From: Alistipes sp.
GTDB taxonomy: Bacteria > Bacteroidota > Bacteroidia > Bacteroidales > Rikenellaceae
Assembly: GCA_017380955.1 (NCBI GenBank)
Contig: JAFOCZ010000040.1
Location: 1-19,978 of the forward strand
DNA length: 19,978 bases
Direction of reading: 5' to 3'
Part shown: positions 7,887 to 14,920 of the stretch, piece after piece
Layout: every line of letters starts with the position of its first letter
Position numbering within the stretch: the stretch's first letter is position 1
Program-made: the position numbers and the translations under genes
The notes under the pieces: model-generated
Database searches by the model: none
What the model was told of the DNA's origin: nothing
Seen by the model: only the letters and a program-made list of their open reading frames with translations

Positions 7887-7920
7887 AAACGTAGCCAATC
7901 CCAATGGGTTGGCTACGTTT
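7887..7920. terminator. Bidirectional terminator between convergent genes
   Basis: A 12-bp stem (AAACGTAGCCAA at 7887-7898, TTGGCTACGTTT at 7909-7920) is extended by an inner CCC/GGG pairing around an AAT loop, with one bulged T. Because the outer arms are AAAC and GTTT, a short T run follows the stem on either strand. It lies between the stop of the AlbA_2 gene and the stop of the phosphoglucomutase gene. Confidence 0.75.
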
Positions 7921-7942
7921 CTTATATATATAAATATATGTA

Positions 7943-9688
7943 TTACAAATTCAACTCCTTTGCCAAAGCCTCGATCTTGGCGTCGAGAGCCGCCAAGGTC
8001 TTGTCGAACTGCTCTACGCTCTCCAACTGAGCCTTAACGCCGAAGTAGAACTTAATCTTAGGCTCGGTACCTGATGGGCGCACAGAAACCTTTGTGCCAT
8101 CCTCGGTGAGCCACTGGAGTACGTTACTCTTCTCGTCGATGCCCTCGATAGGCTTACGCTCGCCGCTGCGAACGTCAATCTCCTCAAGAGTCTTGTAGTC
8201 GAGGATCTTCACAACAGGTGAGCCGCACAACTCCTTAGGAGGATTCTCGCGGTAGTCAACCATCATCTGTTGAATCTCCGCAGCACCATCCTTACCCTTA
8301 CGCACTACGTTCACCAAGCCCTCGCGGAAGAAGCCATACTTAACGTACAACTGCTGCAACCACTCATAGAGTGTGATGCCCATAGTGTCGCGAGCCCACG
8401 CTGCAGCCTCCGCAACGAGAGTGATAGCCGCAACACCATCCTTATCACGAACATAGTCGCCAGGGAGATAACCGAATGACTCCTCGCCACCGCCGATATA
8501 CTTTGTCAAGCCCTCCTGCTCGCGGATAATCTTTGCGATATACTTAAAGCCTGTGAGGCAGTTGTAGCACTTAACGCCAAAGTGCTCTGCAACAGCGTCA
8601 GGCATCATAGATGTTACGATGGTCTTCACCACAAACTCCTTACCTGTAATCTTGCCCAACTCTGCCCAGCGTGTCAACTGGTAGCACATAAGCAATACAA
8701 GGGTCTGGTTACCGTTCAAGAGCACATAGTCACCCTTGCCGGTGCGAAGAGCAACGCCCAAGCGGTCAGCATCAGGGTCTGTTGCCATTGCGAAGTCTGC
8801 GCCCTCCTTCTCGGCAAGTTCTATGGCCATTGCCATTGTCTTGCGCTCCTCAGGGTTTGGAGATGCCACGGTAGGGAAGTTGCCGTCGAGTACCATCTGC
8901 TCCTCTACGCAGATGATATTGTTGAAACCATAGTTACGCAACGACTGAGGAACGAGTTTCACACCAGCACCGTGCAATGGTGTGTAGACGATCTTCATAT
9001 CGTTGTACTTTGCCACAGCCTCAGGTGATAGTGAGAGAGCCTTGATGGCAGCCAAGTAACGCTGGTCGAACTCCTCGCCGAGGATATGGATATTCTCAGG
9101 GTTCTTGCCTGTGAGCACCTGCTCCACGTCGGTAACCTTCTGTACCTCTGCGATGATGTTCACATCGTGTGGAGATGTCACCTGTGAGCCGTCGTTCCAG
9201 TATGCCTTATAGCCGTTATACTCCTTAGGGTTGTGCGATGCTGTAACCATAACACCCGACTGGCAACCGAGTTCGCGGATTGCGAAACTGAGTTCTGGGG
9301 TAGGGCGCAACGCGTCGAAGAGGTATACGATAAAGCCGTTAGAAGCGAAGATGTCTGCCACACGCTCAGCGAACATACGAGAGTTGTTACGGCTGTCGTG
9401 CGAGATGGCAACCTTAATCTGCTCACCTGCGAAGTTTTGCTTGAGGTAGTTTGCAAGTCCCTGAGTAGCAGCACCTACGGTGTAGATGTTCATACGGTTG
9501 CTACCAACACCCATAATACCGCGCAAGCCGCCAGTACCAAATTCGAGATCCTTGTAGAAACTCTCAACAAGTTCGTTAGGATTATTTTCAATCAATAGGC
9601 GTACCTGCTCCTTAGTGGCCTCGTCGTAGTTGCCGTCGAGCCACGCCTGTGCCTTGGCCAGCACCTGAGGGTCTAAATTATTTGCCAT
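7943..9688 (-). CDS. pgcA: Phosphoglucomutase / phospho-sugar mutase
   Basis: This alpha-D-phosphohexomutase interconverts glucose 1-phosphate and glucose 6-phosphate (possibly also mannose phosphates) in the cytoplasm. It feeds glycogen and nucleotide-sugar synthesis. All four family motifs are present in order: the catalytic phosphoserine loop TASHNP (149-154, serine 151), the metal-binding loop DPDADR (304-309), the sugar-binding loop GEESFG (401-406) and the phosphate-binding loop RPSGTEPK (537-544). The 581-residue length matches the PgcA/PGM2-like subgroup. The symbol is by family resemblance. The ATG at 9686-9688 follows a TATATTTG promoter box by about 50 nt. The gene is divergent from dnaA and appears to be transcribed alone. 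Confidence 0.95.
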   Translation of the reverse strand: MANNLDPQVLAKAQAWLDGNYDEATKEQVRLLIENNPNELVESFYKDLEFGTGGLRGIMGVGSNRMNIYTVGAATQGLANYLKQNFAGEQIKVAISHDSRNNSRMFAERVADIFASNGFIVYLFDALRPTPELSFAIRELGCQSGVMVTASHNPKEYNGYKAYWNDGSQVTSPHDVNIIAEVQKVTDVEQVLTGKNPENIHILGEEFDQRYLAAIKALSLSPEAVAKYNDMKIVYTPLHGAGVKLVPQSLRNYGFNNIICVEEQMVLDGNFPTVASPNPEERKTMAMAIELAEKEGADFAMATDPDADRLGVALRTGKGDYVLLNGNQTLVLLMCYQLTRWAELGKITGKEFVVKTIVTSMMPDAVAEHFGVKCYNCLTGFKYIAKIIREQEGLTKYIGGGEESFGYLPGDYVRDKDGVAAITLVAEAAAWARDTMGITLYEWLQQLYVKYGFFREGLVNVVRKGKDGAAEIQQMMVDYRENPPKELCGSPVVKILDYKTLEEIDVRSGERKPIEGIDEKSNVLQWLTEDGTKVSVRPSGTEPKIKFYFGVKAQLESVEQFDKTLAALDAKIEALAKELNL

Positions 9689-9737
9689 AGTAATATATGT
9701 TTTAGGATAAAAATTTTTTCAAAAAAGTTATGTTATG

Positions 9738-9745
9738 CAAATATA
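9738..9745 (-). promoter_or_regulatory. -7 element for the phosphoglucomutase gene
   Basis: On the minus strand this reads TATATTTG, matching TAnnTTTG, in an AT-rich stretch about 50 nt before the ATG. It implies a leader of roughly 40 nt. No -33 TTTG is seen at the standard spacing. Confidence 0.5.
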
Positions 9746-9890
9746 CTAAAAAAAATCATAAAATATAATAGTATCAGCGAATTAAATTTCGAGGAGTTGT
9801 CAATAAAATTTTCTACCAAAAAATGCGCCGAAAAAGCCTTATTAAAAAAAACGAATTTTGCAACTCTTTTTCGAGTTTATTTTCACAAAA

Positions 9891-9899
9891 TTATCCACA
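9891..9899 (+). promoter_or_regulatory. Consensus DnaA box
   Basis: TTATCCACA is identical to the strong DnaA-binding consensus known from Escherichia coli. It lies about 170 nt before the dnaA start codon and directly after the AT-rich tract, fitting autoregulation of dnaA or an origin element. Confidence 0.6.
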
Positions 9900-10071
9900 T
9901 CTTTGCAATGTCAAAAACGCCATAACGACAGCGATTGTCTTGGGTGATTTTAGCAAATAAACAGGGCAAAATATATAACTGATTGAAACAGAGACTAAAG
10001 ACTGTTTCGGGGATTTGTCGCCCTATATGTAGAGGAAATTATTAGGCAAAGATACAACAATTTTTGAAACG

Positions 10072-11472
10072 ATGATGCAGACAGAGAGATATACTCAAGT
10101 TTGGCAAGACTGCTTGGATAGACTTCGACTCAACATTACCGAGGAGGAGTTTGTTAAGTGGTTTAAGCCTATATGGCCTATAGGTTTCGATGGCTCAAAC
10201 TTGCGTCTTCGCGTGCCTAACGAGAGTTTCGTGGCAAGCATCGAGAAGCGCTATCTGCACTATCTGCGTCCTATAATCTCGGAGTTGTATGGTGCTGATA
10301 CTCAGTTGCACTATGCCGTACCACGCAAGGCAACGCAGCAGCCTACCGAGACCTCAAATTCTGCAGTGCCACAGTTTGCAAAGCCTACAGATACGGCAAA
10401 CATCCACAATCCTTTTGTGATTCCTGGATTGCGTCGTATTATGTTCGACCCACAGTTGAATCCAAACTACACCTTCGACAACCATATCGAGGGTGAGTGC
10501 AACCGCTTGGCTCGTTCTGCGGGTATGTCTATCGCAGTGTCACCGGGTAACAATGCCTTCAATCCATTATATATATATGGTGACTCGGGTCTTGGTAAGA
10601 CTCATATCGTGCAGGCTATTGGCCACGAGGTGCGTCAGCGTCATCCCGAACTCCAGGTGTTGTATGTCTCAATGAACAAGTTCCAGGCTCAGTTCCAGAC
10701 TGCATACAAGAATGGCGAGATTACCGATTTCATCCACTTCTACCAGATGGTAGACGTGCTTATCATCGACGATATCCAGGAGTTGACAGGTAAGACCGGT
10801 ACTCAGAATGCCTTCTTCAACATCTTCAACCACCTGCAACTTGCCGGCAAGCAACTTATCCTCACTTCGGATAAGCCACCTGTGGAGTTGAAGGATATCG
10901 AGCAGCGTCTCTTGACACGTTTCAAGTGGGGACTCTCGGCATTCCTCAATGTTCCTGACTACGAGACAAAACTCAAGATTATTCGTGCTAAGGCTCAGCG
11001 TCTTGGTGCTAACATCCCCGAGGAGGTTGTTGCATACCTCGCCGATAACATCTCGGCCAATGTTCGTGAGATTGAGGGTGCGTTGTCATCGCTTATTGCC
11101 AATGCCTCGTTCCTCGGTCGCAAGGTTACAATCTCGTTGGCGAAGGATATCCTCAAGGTGTATGTTAAGTTGACCCAGCGCGAGATTACCATCGACCACA
11201 TTGTCCGCACAGTGTGTGAGTATTACGATATCGATGAGGATACATTCAACTCGTCGAAGCGTACTCGCGATGTGGCACAGGCTCGTCAGGTTGCTATGTA
11301 TCTTGCCAAGCAGCACACCAAGTCGCCACTCACGGTCATCGGCTCGTCTATTGGTGGTCGTAACCACGCTACGGTGCTCCACAGTTGTAAGGCTGTTGCC
11401 GATATGATGGATACCGACAAATCTTTCAAGGCGCAGATTGAGGAGATTGAGAAACTCGTTTTGGGAAAGTAA
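10072..11472 (+). CDS. dnaA: Chromosomal replication initiator protein DnaA
   Basis: This AAA+ protein binds DnaA boxes, melts the origin and loads the replicative helicase. The 466-residue length is typical. Domain I (residues 1-85) has the YTQVWQDCLDRLRLNITEEE start common to the family. A variable linker follows. The ATPase domain shows Walker A GDSGLGKT (170-177), Walker B LIIDDIQ (aspartates at 233-234) and a sensor region near RLLTRFKWGL. Domain IV carries the DNA-binding signature GGRNHATVLH (428-437). Two adjacent ATG codons (10072 and 10075) could both serve; the first is used here. No dnaN or recF lies beside it, so the classic dnaA-dnaN-recF block is absent, as is usual for Bacteroidota. 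A strong hairpin follows the stop. Confidence 0.98.
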   Translation: MMQTERYTQVWQDCLDRLRLNITEEEFVKWFKPIWPIGFDGSNLRLRVPNESFVASIEKRYLHYLRPIISELYGADTQLHYAVPRKATQQPTETSNSAVPQFAKPTDTANIHNPFVIPGLRRIMFDPQLNPNYTFDNHIEGECNRLARSAGMSIAVSPGNNAFNPLYIYGDSGLGKTHIVQAIGHEVRQRHPELQVLYVSMNKFQAQFQTAYKNGEITDFIHFYQMVDVLIIDDIQELTGKTGTQNAFFNIFNHLQLAGKQLILTSDKPPVELKDIEQRLLTRFKWGLSAFLNVPDYETKLKIIRAKAQRLGANIPEEVVAYLADNISANVREIEGALSSLIANASFLGRKVTISLAKDILKVYVKLTQREITIDHIVRTVCEYYDIDEDTFNSSKRTRDVAQARQVAMYLAKQHTKSPLTVIGSSIGGRNHATVLHSCKAVADMMDTDKSFKAQIEEIEKLVLGK

Positions 11473-11491
11473 AGTCGAGAATTTATAATAG

Positions 11492-11525
11492 ATATAGGGC
11501 TTGTTCGAATGAGCAAGCCCTATAT
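11492..11525 (+). terminator. Terminator of dnaA
   Basis: The arms ATATAGGGCTTG (11492-11503) and CAAGCCCTATAT (11514-11525) pair over 12 bp. Extra pairing of TTC with GAG-type bases shortens the loop. T-rich sequence (TATTTTCT) follows. It sits 20 nt after the dnaA stop. Confidence 0.75.
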
Positions 11526-11539
11526 TATTTTCTCACTTC

Positions 11540-11955
11540 TCGTAACTACCCAGTAAATAAAACGGTCATACCGAGGAGACGCACGGTATTGTGCCTCAAG
11601 AGGTTATACGTTCGCTGCGCCGACGTGGGTATCTACCGCTAGAATATTCATTGAGGGCTGTGCTTGATAGTGTCACCCAAGTCCCCCTTTGGCAAAGGGG
11701 GATTTAGGGGGAATGTGGATGTGAATGGATGCATAAATGCTTTAGCATTTTTGTATCATCGAGGTGGTTTACACAATGGTAGATTAATCCGACTAAAGTC
11801 GGCTTTTCACCGCCCCGCCTCGGCATAGTGCGCGAGCGCCCTCTGCTCTCGACTTAATGGCGGCGCTGCCACAGAATTGCATAGGCCAGGTACGTTATCA
11901 GGTAGGTCTTAGGATGCAATTCTTCGCTGGTGACGCCGATAGAATGACAACTCTC
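11540..11955. repeat. Gene-free stretch rich in palindromes and repeat remnants
   Basis: No convincing gene lies here. The region carries several separate hairpins. A perfect palindrome of G/C and T/A blocks (10-bp arms TCCCCCTTTG and CAAAGGGGGA) is at 11682-11702. AAATGC-TTTA-GCATTT is at 11735-11750. CCGACT-AA-AGTCGG followed by CTTTT is at 11789-11806 and looks terminator-like. AGAATTGCAT (11873-11882) pairs with ATGCAATTCT (11914-11923) across 31 nt. Segments such as CCCCCTTTGGCAAAGGGGG resemble the dispersed non-coding repeats I know from many bacterial genomes. It looks like a patchwork of short non-autonomous repeat elements. Confidence 0.5.
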
Positions 11956-11958
11956 ACG

Positions 11959-12115
11959 CGAAGATTTTTTGATTTTAGAGTCTCAGGGCTCCACTACGAT
12001 TTCGCGTTAGAAAGTAGTAGATGCAACGCTAGGCAAAAAAATGAGGAAGGGCTGTACTTAGCGTACTGCCCTTTCTCATTTGTTTTTGTTAGCGGCAGCA
12101 GATGCTGCCTTATCA
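11959..12115. repeat. Diverged intergenic repeat, copy B
   Basis: This is the second copy of the family described at 3815-3998. It has the same block order: CGAAGAT, ATGCAACGCT, the GGGCTGTAC..GTACTGCCC hairpin (12049-12071) and GTTAGCGGCAG. Copy B keeps an additional perfect stem GGCAGCA-GA-TGCTGCC (12094-12109) that is degenerate in copy A. A 90-codon open frame crosses it (11857-12129), but its composition follows the hairpins and the matching block in copy A has no such frame. Confidence 0.55.
12039..12088 (+). terminator. Terminator-like hairpin inside repeat copy B
   Basis: AAATGAGGAAGGGC (from 12039) pairs with GCCCTTTCTCATTT (to 12081) over 14 bp with a single G-U type wobble. An inner GTAC/GTAC pairing is possible. 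The stem is followed by a T-rich run GTTTTTG. On the plus strand this has the form of an intrinsic terminator, although no gene immediately upstream needs one. Confidence 0.45.
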
Positions 12116-12148
12116 CGCGAAAGCCGTAAACTCTTGCCGTTGGGTGGG

Positions 12149-12430
12149 TTACTCGCAAACTGCGCTGAGGTCAGCGAAGAGAGATGCGAAACTTGAAGCC
12201 ATATCACGACGCAAAGCAGCATAGTGCTTCTTTACGAGTGAGCGGTTCTTAGGCTCAGCAGGGTTGTTAGCAGCGTGGTAGAGGGCGTTGCGCAACTCTA
12301 CGCCACGAGACATCAACTCAACGATAGCCTCCTCCTTGTTTGGCTGTACGAAGATAGCCATATGACAGTCAAATGCCAACTCCTCCAAACGGTAGTCAAT
12401 CTCCTTCTTCAAAAATCTAAGATTTGCCAT
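12149..12430 (-). CDS. Small conserved protein of unknown function
   Basis: This is a 93-residue, mostly helical, charged, cytoplasmic protein without signal peptide, membrane helix or cysteine motif. It begins MANLRFLKKEIDYRLEELAFDC and contains ELRNALYHAANNP followed by VKKHYAALRRDMASSFASLFADL. I recall similar short proteins of unknown function in many Bacteroidales, so it is probably a conserved lineage gene; this is memory of the family pattern, not a search. It has a near-perfect promoter of its own and lies divergent to the zinc-ribbon gene. No function can be assigned. Confidence 0.8.
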   Translation of the reverse strand: MANLRFLKKEIDYRLEELAFDCHMAIFVQPNKEEAIVELMSRGVELRNALYHAANNPAEPKNRSLVKKHYAALRRDMASSFASLFADLSAVCE

Positions 12431-12462
12431 AATATTTAGTTTTATTAAAATTTGCTATTATG

Positions 12463-12494
12463 CAAAGATACATAAACCAAACTATTTTTCCAAA
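12463..12494 (-). promoter_or_regulatory. Bacteroidota-type promoter for the small conserved gene
   Basis: On the minus strand, TTTG (12491-12494) and TATCTTTG (12463-12470) are separated by exactly 20 nt, a full consensus promoter. The -7 box lies 33 nt before the ATG of the 93-residue protein gene, giving a leader of roughly 25-30 nt. Confidence 0.75.
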
Positions 12495-12585
12495 TATTTT
12501 TGCAATTTATTTACTTATATATTCTTCGTTGGCTCATTATTATAATAAATATGTATGCGTGGTGATAGATAATTAAAAATAATCG

Positions 12586-12593
12586 TATCTTTG
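12586..12593 (+). promoter_or_regulatory. -7 element for the zinc-ribbon/ispE operon
   Basis: TATCTTTG matches TAnnTTTG and lies 24 nt before the ATG at 12617, so the leader would be short (under 20 nt). No clear TTTG box is found 19-21 nt upstream. Confidence 0.5.
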
Positions 12594-12616
12594 TATTAAA
12601 CTAAACTGAATAAACT

Positions 12617-12970
12617 ATGTCAGCACGAACTTGTCCCGAGTGTGGTGGTCTTGTAGCATCTACAATCCACGTATGTCCACATTGTGGCTATCACATTGAT
12701 GGCTCTGCATATGCATCCACTGCCCATCGTGGTGCAAATCCATATAATAGCATCGTGTGGAGTATCGTTGCGCTATTCATCTTTTGGCCCTGTGGCTTAG
12801 TGTCGCTTATCTACTACCTCAAGTCGGATAGTAGTTGGTGTAGTGGCGATGCTGTGGGTGCGCAGACCAATGGCGCTACATCCATCCGCTGGGCGAAGTC
12901 TACGGTATGGATAATTGTTATATCCGTAGTATTTTTATTCCTGCTAATGCTTCTATCGTTGTCGGTATGA
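12617..12970 (+). CDS. Zinc-ribbon protein with CD225/dispanin-like membrane domain
   Basis: This 117-residue protein has two parts. Residues 6-27 form a zinc ribbon with two CxxC pairs (CPECGG and CPHCGY). Residues about 42-115 carry two hydrophobic helices: SIVWSIVALFIFWPCGLVSLIYY and a C-terminal helix VWIIVISVVFLFLLMLL. The first helix plus the connecting segment (YYLKSDSSWCSGDAVGAQ) matches the pattern of the CD225/dispanin (IFITM-like) family, in which a W-P-L/G-L helix is followed by a charged K-x-D and a G-D-x-x-G-A turn. In bacteria this fold occurs in small membrane proteins of unknown role. Its stop overlaps the ispE start by four bases (ATGA at 12967-12970), so the two are probably translationally coupled. 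The name describes the domains only. Confidence 0.75.
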   Translation: MSARTCPECGGLVASTIHVCPHCGYHIDGSAYASTAHRGANPYNSIVWSIVALFIFWPCGLVSLIYYLKSDSSWCSGDAVGAQTNGATSIRWAKSTVWIIVISVVFLFLLMLLSLSV

Positions 12971-13782
12971 TTCTCAAGGCGAATTGCAAGATAAACCTCG
13001 GTCTCGATGTTCTGCGCCGTAGGGCTGATGGCTACCACGACCTGGAGACCGTGATGCTTCCTGTTGTGGGGCTGTACGATATCCTTAACGTTGAGCGCAT
13101 TGATGAGGGCGTGGAGTTTCGTGGTGAGGGTATTGTCGTGGACTGCCCTGCGGATAAGAATCTCTGCGTGCGTGCCGCGCGCCTTATGCAGGAGTGTTAT
13201 GGCGTAGGTGGAGTTGCTATTACGCTCGATAAGCGTGTGCCTTTTGGTGCGGGCTTGGGCGGTGGCTCATCGGATGCTACGGCGGTGATAATGGCCATAA
13301 ACGACCTCTACGACCTAAATCTCGACAAACCAACTCTTGCCACTCTCGCTGCGGAGTTGGGTAGCGACACGCCATTCTTTGTATACAACCGCACTATGTT
13401 GTGCGAGGGTAGGGGTGAAATTATGTCGCCTGTGGATGTAGATTTGCGAGGCTTGTGGTTGGTGGTTATGAAACCCGAGGGTGGTGTCTCTACTGCCGAG
13501 GCATATCGCGGTGTTCAGCCACGAATCCCCGATGTGCGCCTCACGGAGTTGTTGAAGCGACCTATTGATGAGTGGCAGGGTAGTGTTAAGAATGACTTTG
13601 AACCTCATATCCTTGCTGCGCATCTCGAGATTGCAGCGCTAAAGACCTATCTTCTGAATCAGGGTGCGGTATACACCTCGATGTCGGGCTCAGGCTCTGC
13701 GGTATTTGGCCTCTTCCGCGAGTGCCCAACCATCCACACCGATGGCGTATTTACACATATCGAAGAAATTAAAACCATATAA
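12967..13782 (+). CDS. ispE: 4-diphosphocytidyl-2-C-methyl-D-erythritol kinase
   Basis: This GHMP-superfamily kinase phosphorylates 4-diphosphocytidyl-2-C-methylerythritol in the MEP pathway for isoprenoid precursors. From the ATG at 12967 it has 271 residues, normal for IspE. The start MILKANCKINLGLDVLRRRADGYH is the family start, with the lysine near residue 8. The ATP-binding GHMP motif PFGAGLGGGSSDAT lies at 92-105, the GSDTPFF segment with the catalytic aspartate at about 134, and the third motif MSGSGSAVFGLF near the C-terminus. A longer frame from 12907 exists but would add 20 unrelated residues overlapping the upstream gene, so the start at 12967 is preferred. A secreted-protein gene follows 4 nt after the stop. 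Confidence 0.96.
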   Translation: MILKANCKINLGLDVLRRRADGYHDLETVMLPVVGLYDILNVERIDEGVEFRGEGIVVDCPADKNLCVRAARLMQECYGVGGVAITLDKRVPFGAGLGGGSSDATAVIMAINDLYDLNLDKPTLATLAAELGSDTPFFVYNRTMLCEGRGEIMSPVDVDLRGLWLVVMKPEGGVSTAEAYRGVQPRIPDVRLTELLKRPIDEWQGSVKNDFEPHILAAHLEIAALKTYLLNQGAVYTSMSGSGSAVFGLFRECPTIHTDGVFTHIEEIKTI

Positions 13783-13786
13783 TAGT

Positions 13787-14356
13787 ATGAAGAGAGTATT
13801 TTCTTTTGTAGCTGTGATGCTACTTATGATAGTTGCATATAGTGCTTCTGCTCAGAGTCTCGTTGGTAAGTGGTCAACAAATCTTAAGACAGTCGAGGGT
13901 GTTGTGGCTGAGAGGTCGGAAATCAAGGGCTTTGAGGGAGAAAGCACCGTTGAGTTCTCAGAGGATGGCGTATCAAGGAGTGTGGCGCACGTATCATCGT
14001 CGATACCTTTGGATGCAACCGTAACAGCCAACTTTGATATGAGTGTCACCTCTGATGGTACTTGGACTTTTGAGGGTGAGACCTTGAAGATGAAGGCTAC
14101 GGCTATATCATACACTGTAGACTCTATTAGTTTGACACCTTCGAATCCTGAGTTTGAGATGATGATTCCGATGCTCAAGCAGGCGATTGAGGAGCAGGCA
14201 AATGCTAACGCCAAGACTGCAGCGGAGTTGCAGGTGGAGATGTCTGCAAAAATAGAGTTTGTATCTGAGAATGAGATTATATACACTGATAATACCGCTG
14301 GCGTAGATCCATCGCTAACGGGAATCTCTGTACATTACTATCGTGTTATTGAGTAG
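13787..14356 (+). CDS. Small secreted protein of unknown function, lipocalin-like pattern
   Basis: The product is 189 residues from the ATG at 13787. It opens with a clear Sec signal peptide (MKRVFSFVAVMLLMIVAYSASA), with cleavage expected after ASA. There is no lipobox cysteine, so it is likely periplasmic or secreted and not a lipoprotein. The mature part begins SLVGKW and is rich in alternating beta-type segments, including a TWTFEGETLKMKATAISY strand region, with one helix near the EEQANANAKTAAEL stretch. The GKW start and beta pattern recall lipocalin-like small proteins of Bacteroidota, but I cannot assign a family. It starts 4 nt after ispE and is very likely the last gene of that operon. 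Its stop abuts the stop of the convergent metallopeptidase gene. Confidence 0.85.
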   Translation: MKRVFSFVAVMLLMIVAYSASAQSLVGKWSTNLKTVEGVVAERSEIKGFEGESTVEFSEDGVSRSVAHVSSSIPLDATVTANFDMSVTSDGTWTFEGETLKMKATAISYTVDSISLTPSNPEFEMMIPMLKQAIEEQANANAKTAAELQVEMSAKIEFVSENEIIYTDNTAGVDPSLTGISVHYYRVIE

Positions 14357-14920
14357 TTACTCCACGCGCGGAATATGATAAGCCTTCAACTCTCGGTTGA
14401 GGGCTTTCTCTTTGCCTCCGACAAGCGTGTTGAGTAGGGCGTGGAATGCTGTCGAGTGGTTGTGGTGTTGTGTGTGGCAGAGTTCGTGGAGTATTATGAA
14501 CTCACGCAGATGCTCGGGCAGAAGCATCAAGAAGAGTGATAGCGAGATGCCATTTTTGCCGCTGCACGAGCCCCAGCGTGTATGTGCCGAGGATATGCGT
14601 AGCGAGGTGTAGCGCAAGCCATATCTTGCGGCTAACTCTGCTACAAGTGGTGGAAGTGTTGCGTGAGCCTCCTTGCGTAGTCGCTTAACATCCTCTGCCG
14701 TGATTGTGGGGTAGTTCGCACGGCGACTATCTATGCGTCGGCGTGTGGCGATAATCCACGCCTCCTTGCTCTCCACAAATGCTATGGCACGGCTTCGTAA
14801 TGAGAGGGCTGGGTATGTAACACGCAGCGAGCCATCACCGCGCACCATAAGACGAATAGAGCGTGCGCGAAGCGATCGCACACACTCTATATCTCCCAAT
14901 CTATGTTTTACGATGCTCAT
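14357..14920 (-). CDS. YgjP-like metallopeptidase-domain protein (M48-type, DUF45)
   Basis: This 187-residue protein has the zinc-metallopeptidase motif HELCH (145-149), followed by a downstream histidine in HNHSTAFH (third ligand region), and TRWGSCS at 114-120, the hallmark of the YgjP/DUF45 family. The substrate is unknown; the family is widely distributed and soluble. It is somewhat shorter than many homologues, but both motifs are intact. Its ATG overlaps the rlmB stop by one base (TAATG), and the gene ends with no gap against the convergent secreted-protein gene, so no terminator fits between them. It is probably the last gene of the ABC-F, rlmB, ygjP-like unit. Confidence 0.9.
   Translation of the reverse strand: MSIVKHRLGDIECVRSLRARSIRLMVRGDGSLRVTYPALSLRSRAIAFVESKEAWIIATRRRIDSRRANYPTITAEDVKRLRKEAHATLPPLVAELAARYGLRYTSLRISSAHTRWGSCSGKNGISLSLFLMLLPEHLREFIILHELCHTQHHNHSTAFHALLNTLVGGKEKALNRELKAYHIPRVE

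Larger units (their letters stand above)
9689..10071. other. AT-rich gap upstream of dnaA, possible DnaA-binding or origin-like region
   Basis: This 383-nt stretch holds no gene. Positions 9700-9890 are extremely AT-rich, with runs of A and T of the sort that melt easily. At 9891-9899 there is a perfect DnaA box. I found no second strict box. A TATCTTTG box on the minus strand at 10047-10054 fits TAnnTTTG but lacks a -33 partner and lies far from the phosphoglucomutase start. A single box is enough for dnaA autoregulation but weak for an origin. Confidence 0.35.

Noticed and set aside
10047..10054. Minus-strand TATCTTTG just before dnaA as a promoter for the phosphoglucomutase gene
   Set aside because: It matches the -7 consensus but has no -33 partner and lies about 360 nt from that gene, which has a closer box at 9738-9745. 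It is mentioned only within the dnaA gap entry.
11857..12129. 90-codon open frame on the plus strand
   Set aside because: It runs through several perfect hairpins and the repeat copy B. Copy A has no equivalent frame, and there is no promoter or conserved motif.
12907..12966. Earlier ATG for ispE
   Set aside because: It would add 20 residues unlike the family, inside the zinc-ribbon gene; the start at 12967 gives the expected IspE N-terminus and a four-base stop-start overlap.
13664..13786. Earlier start for the secreted protein
   Set aside because: The extension lies inside ispE and would bury the signal peptide; the ATG at 13787 puts it at the N-terminus.
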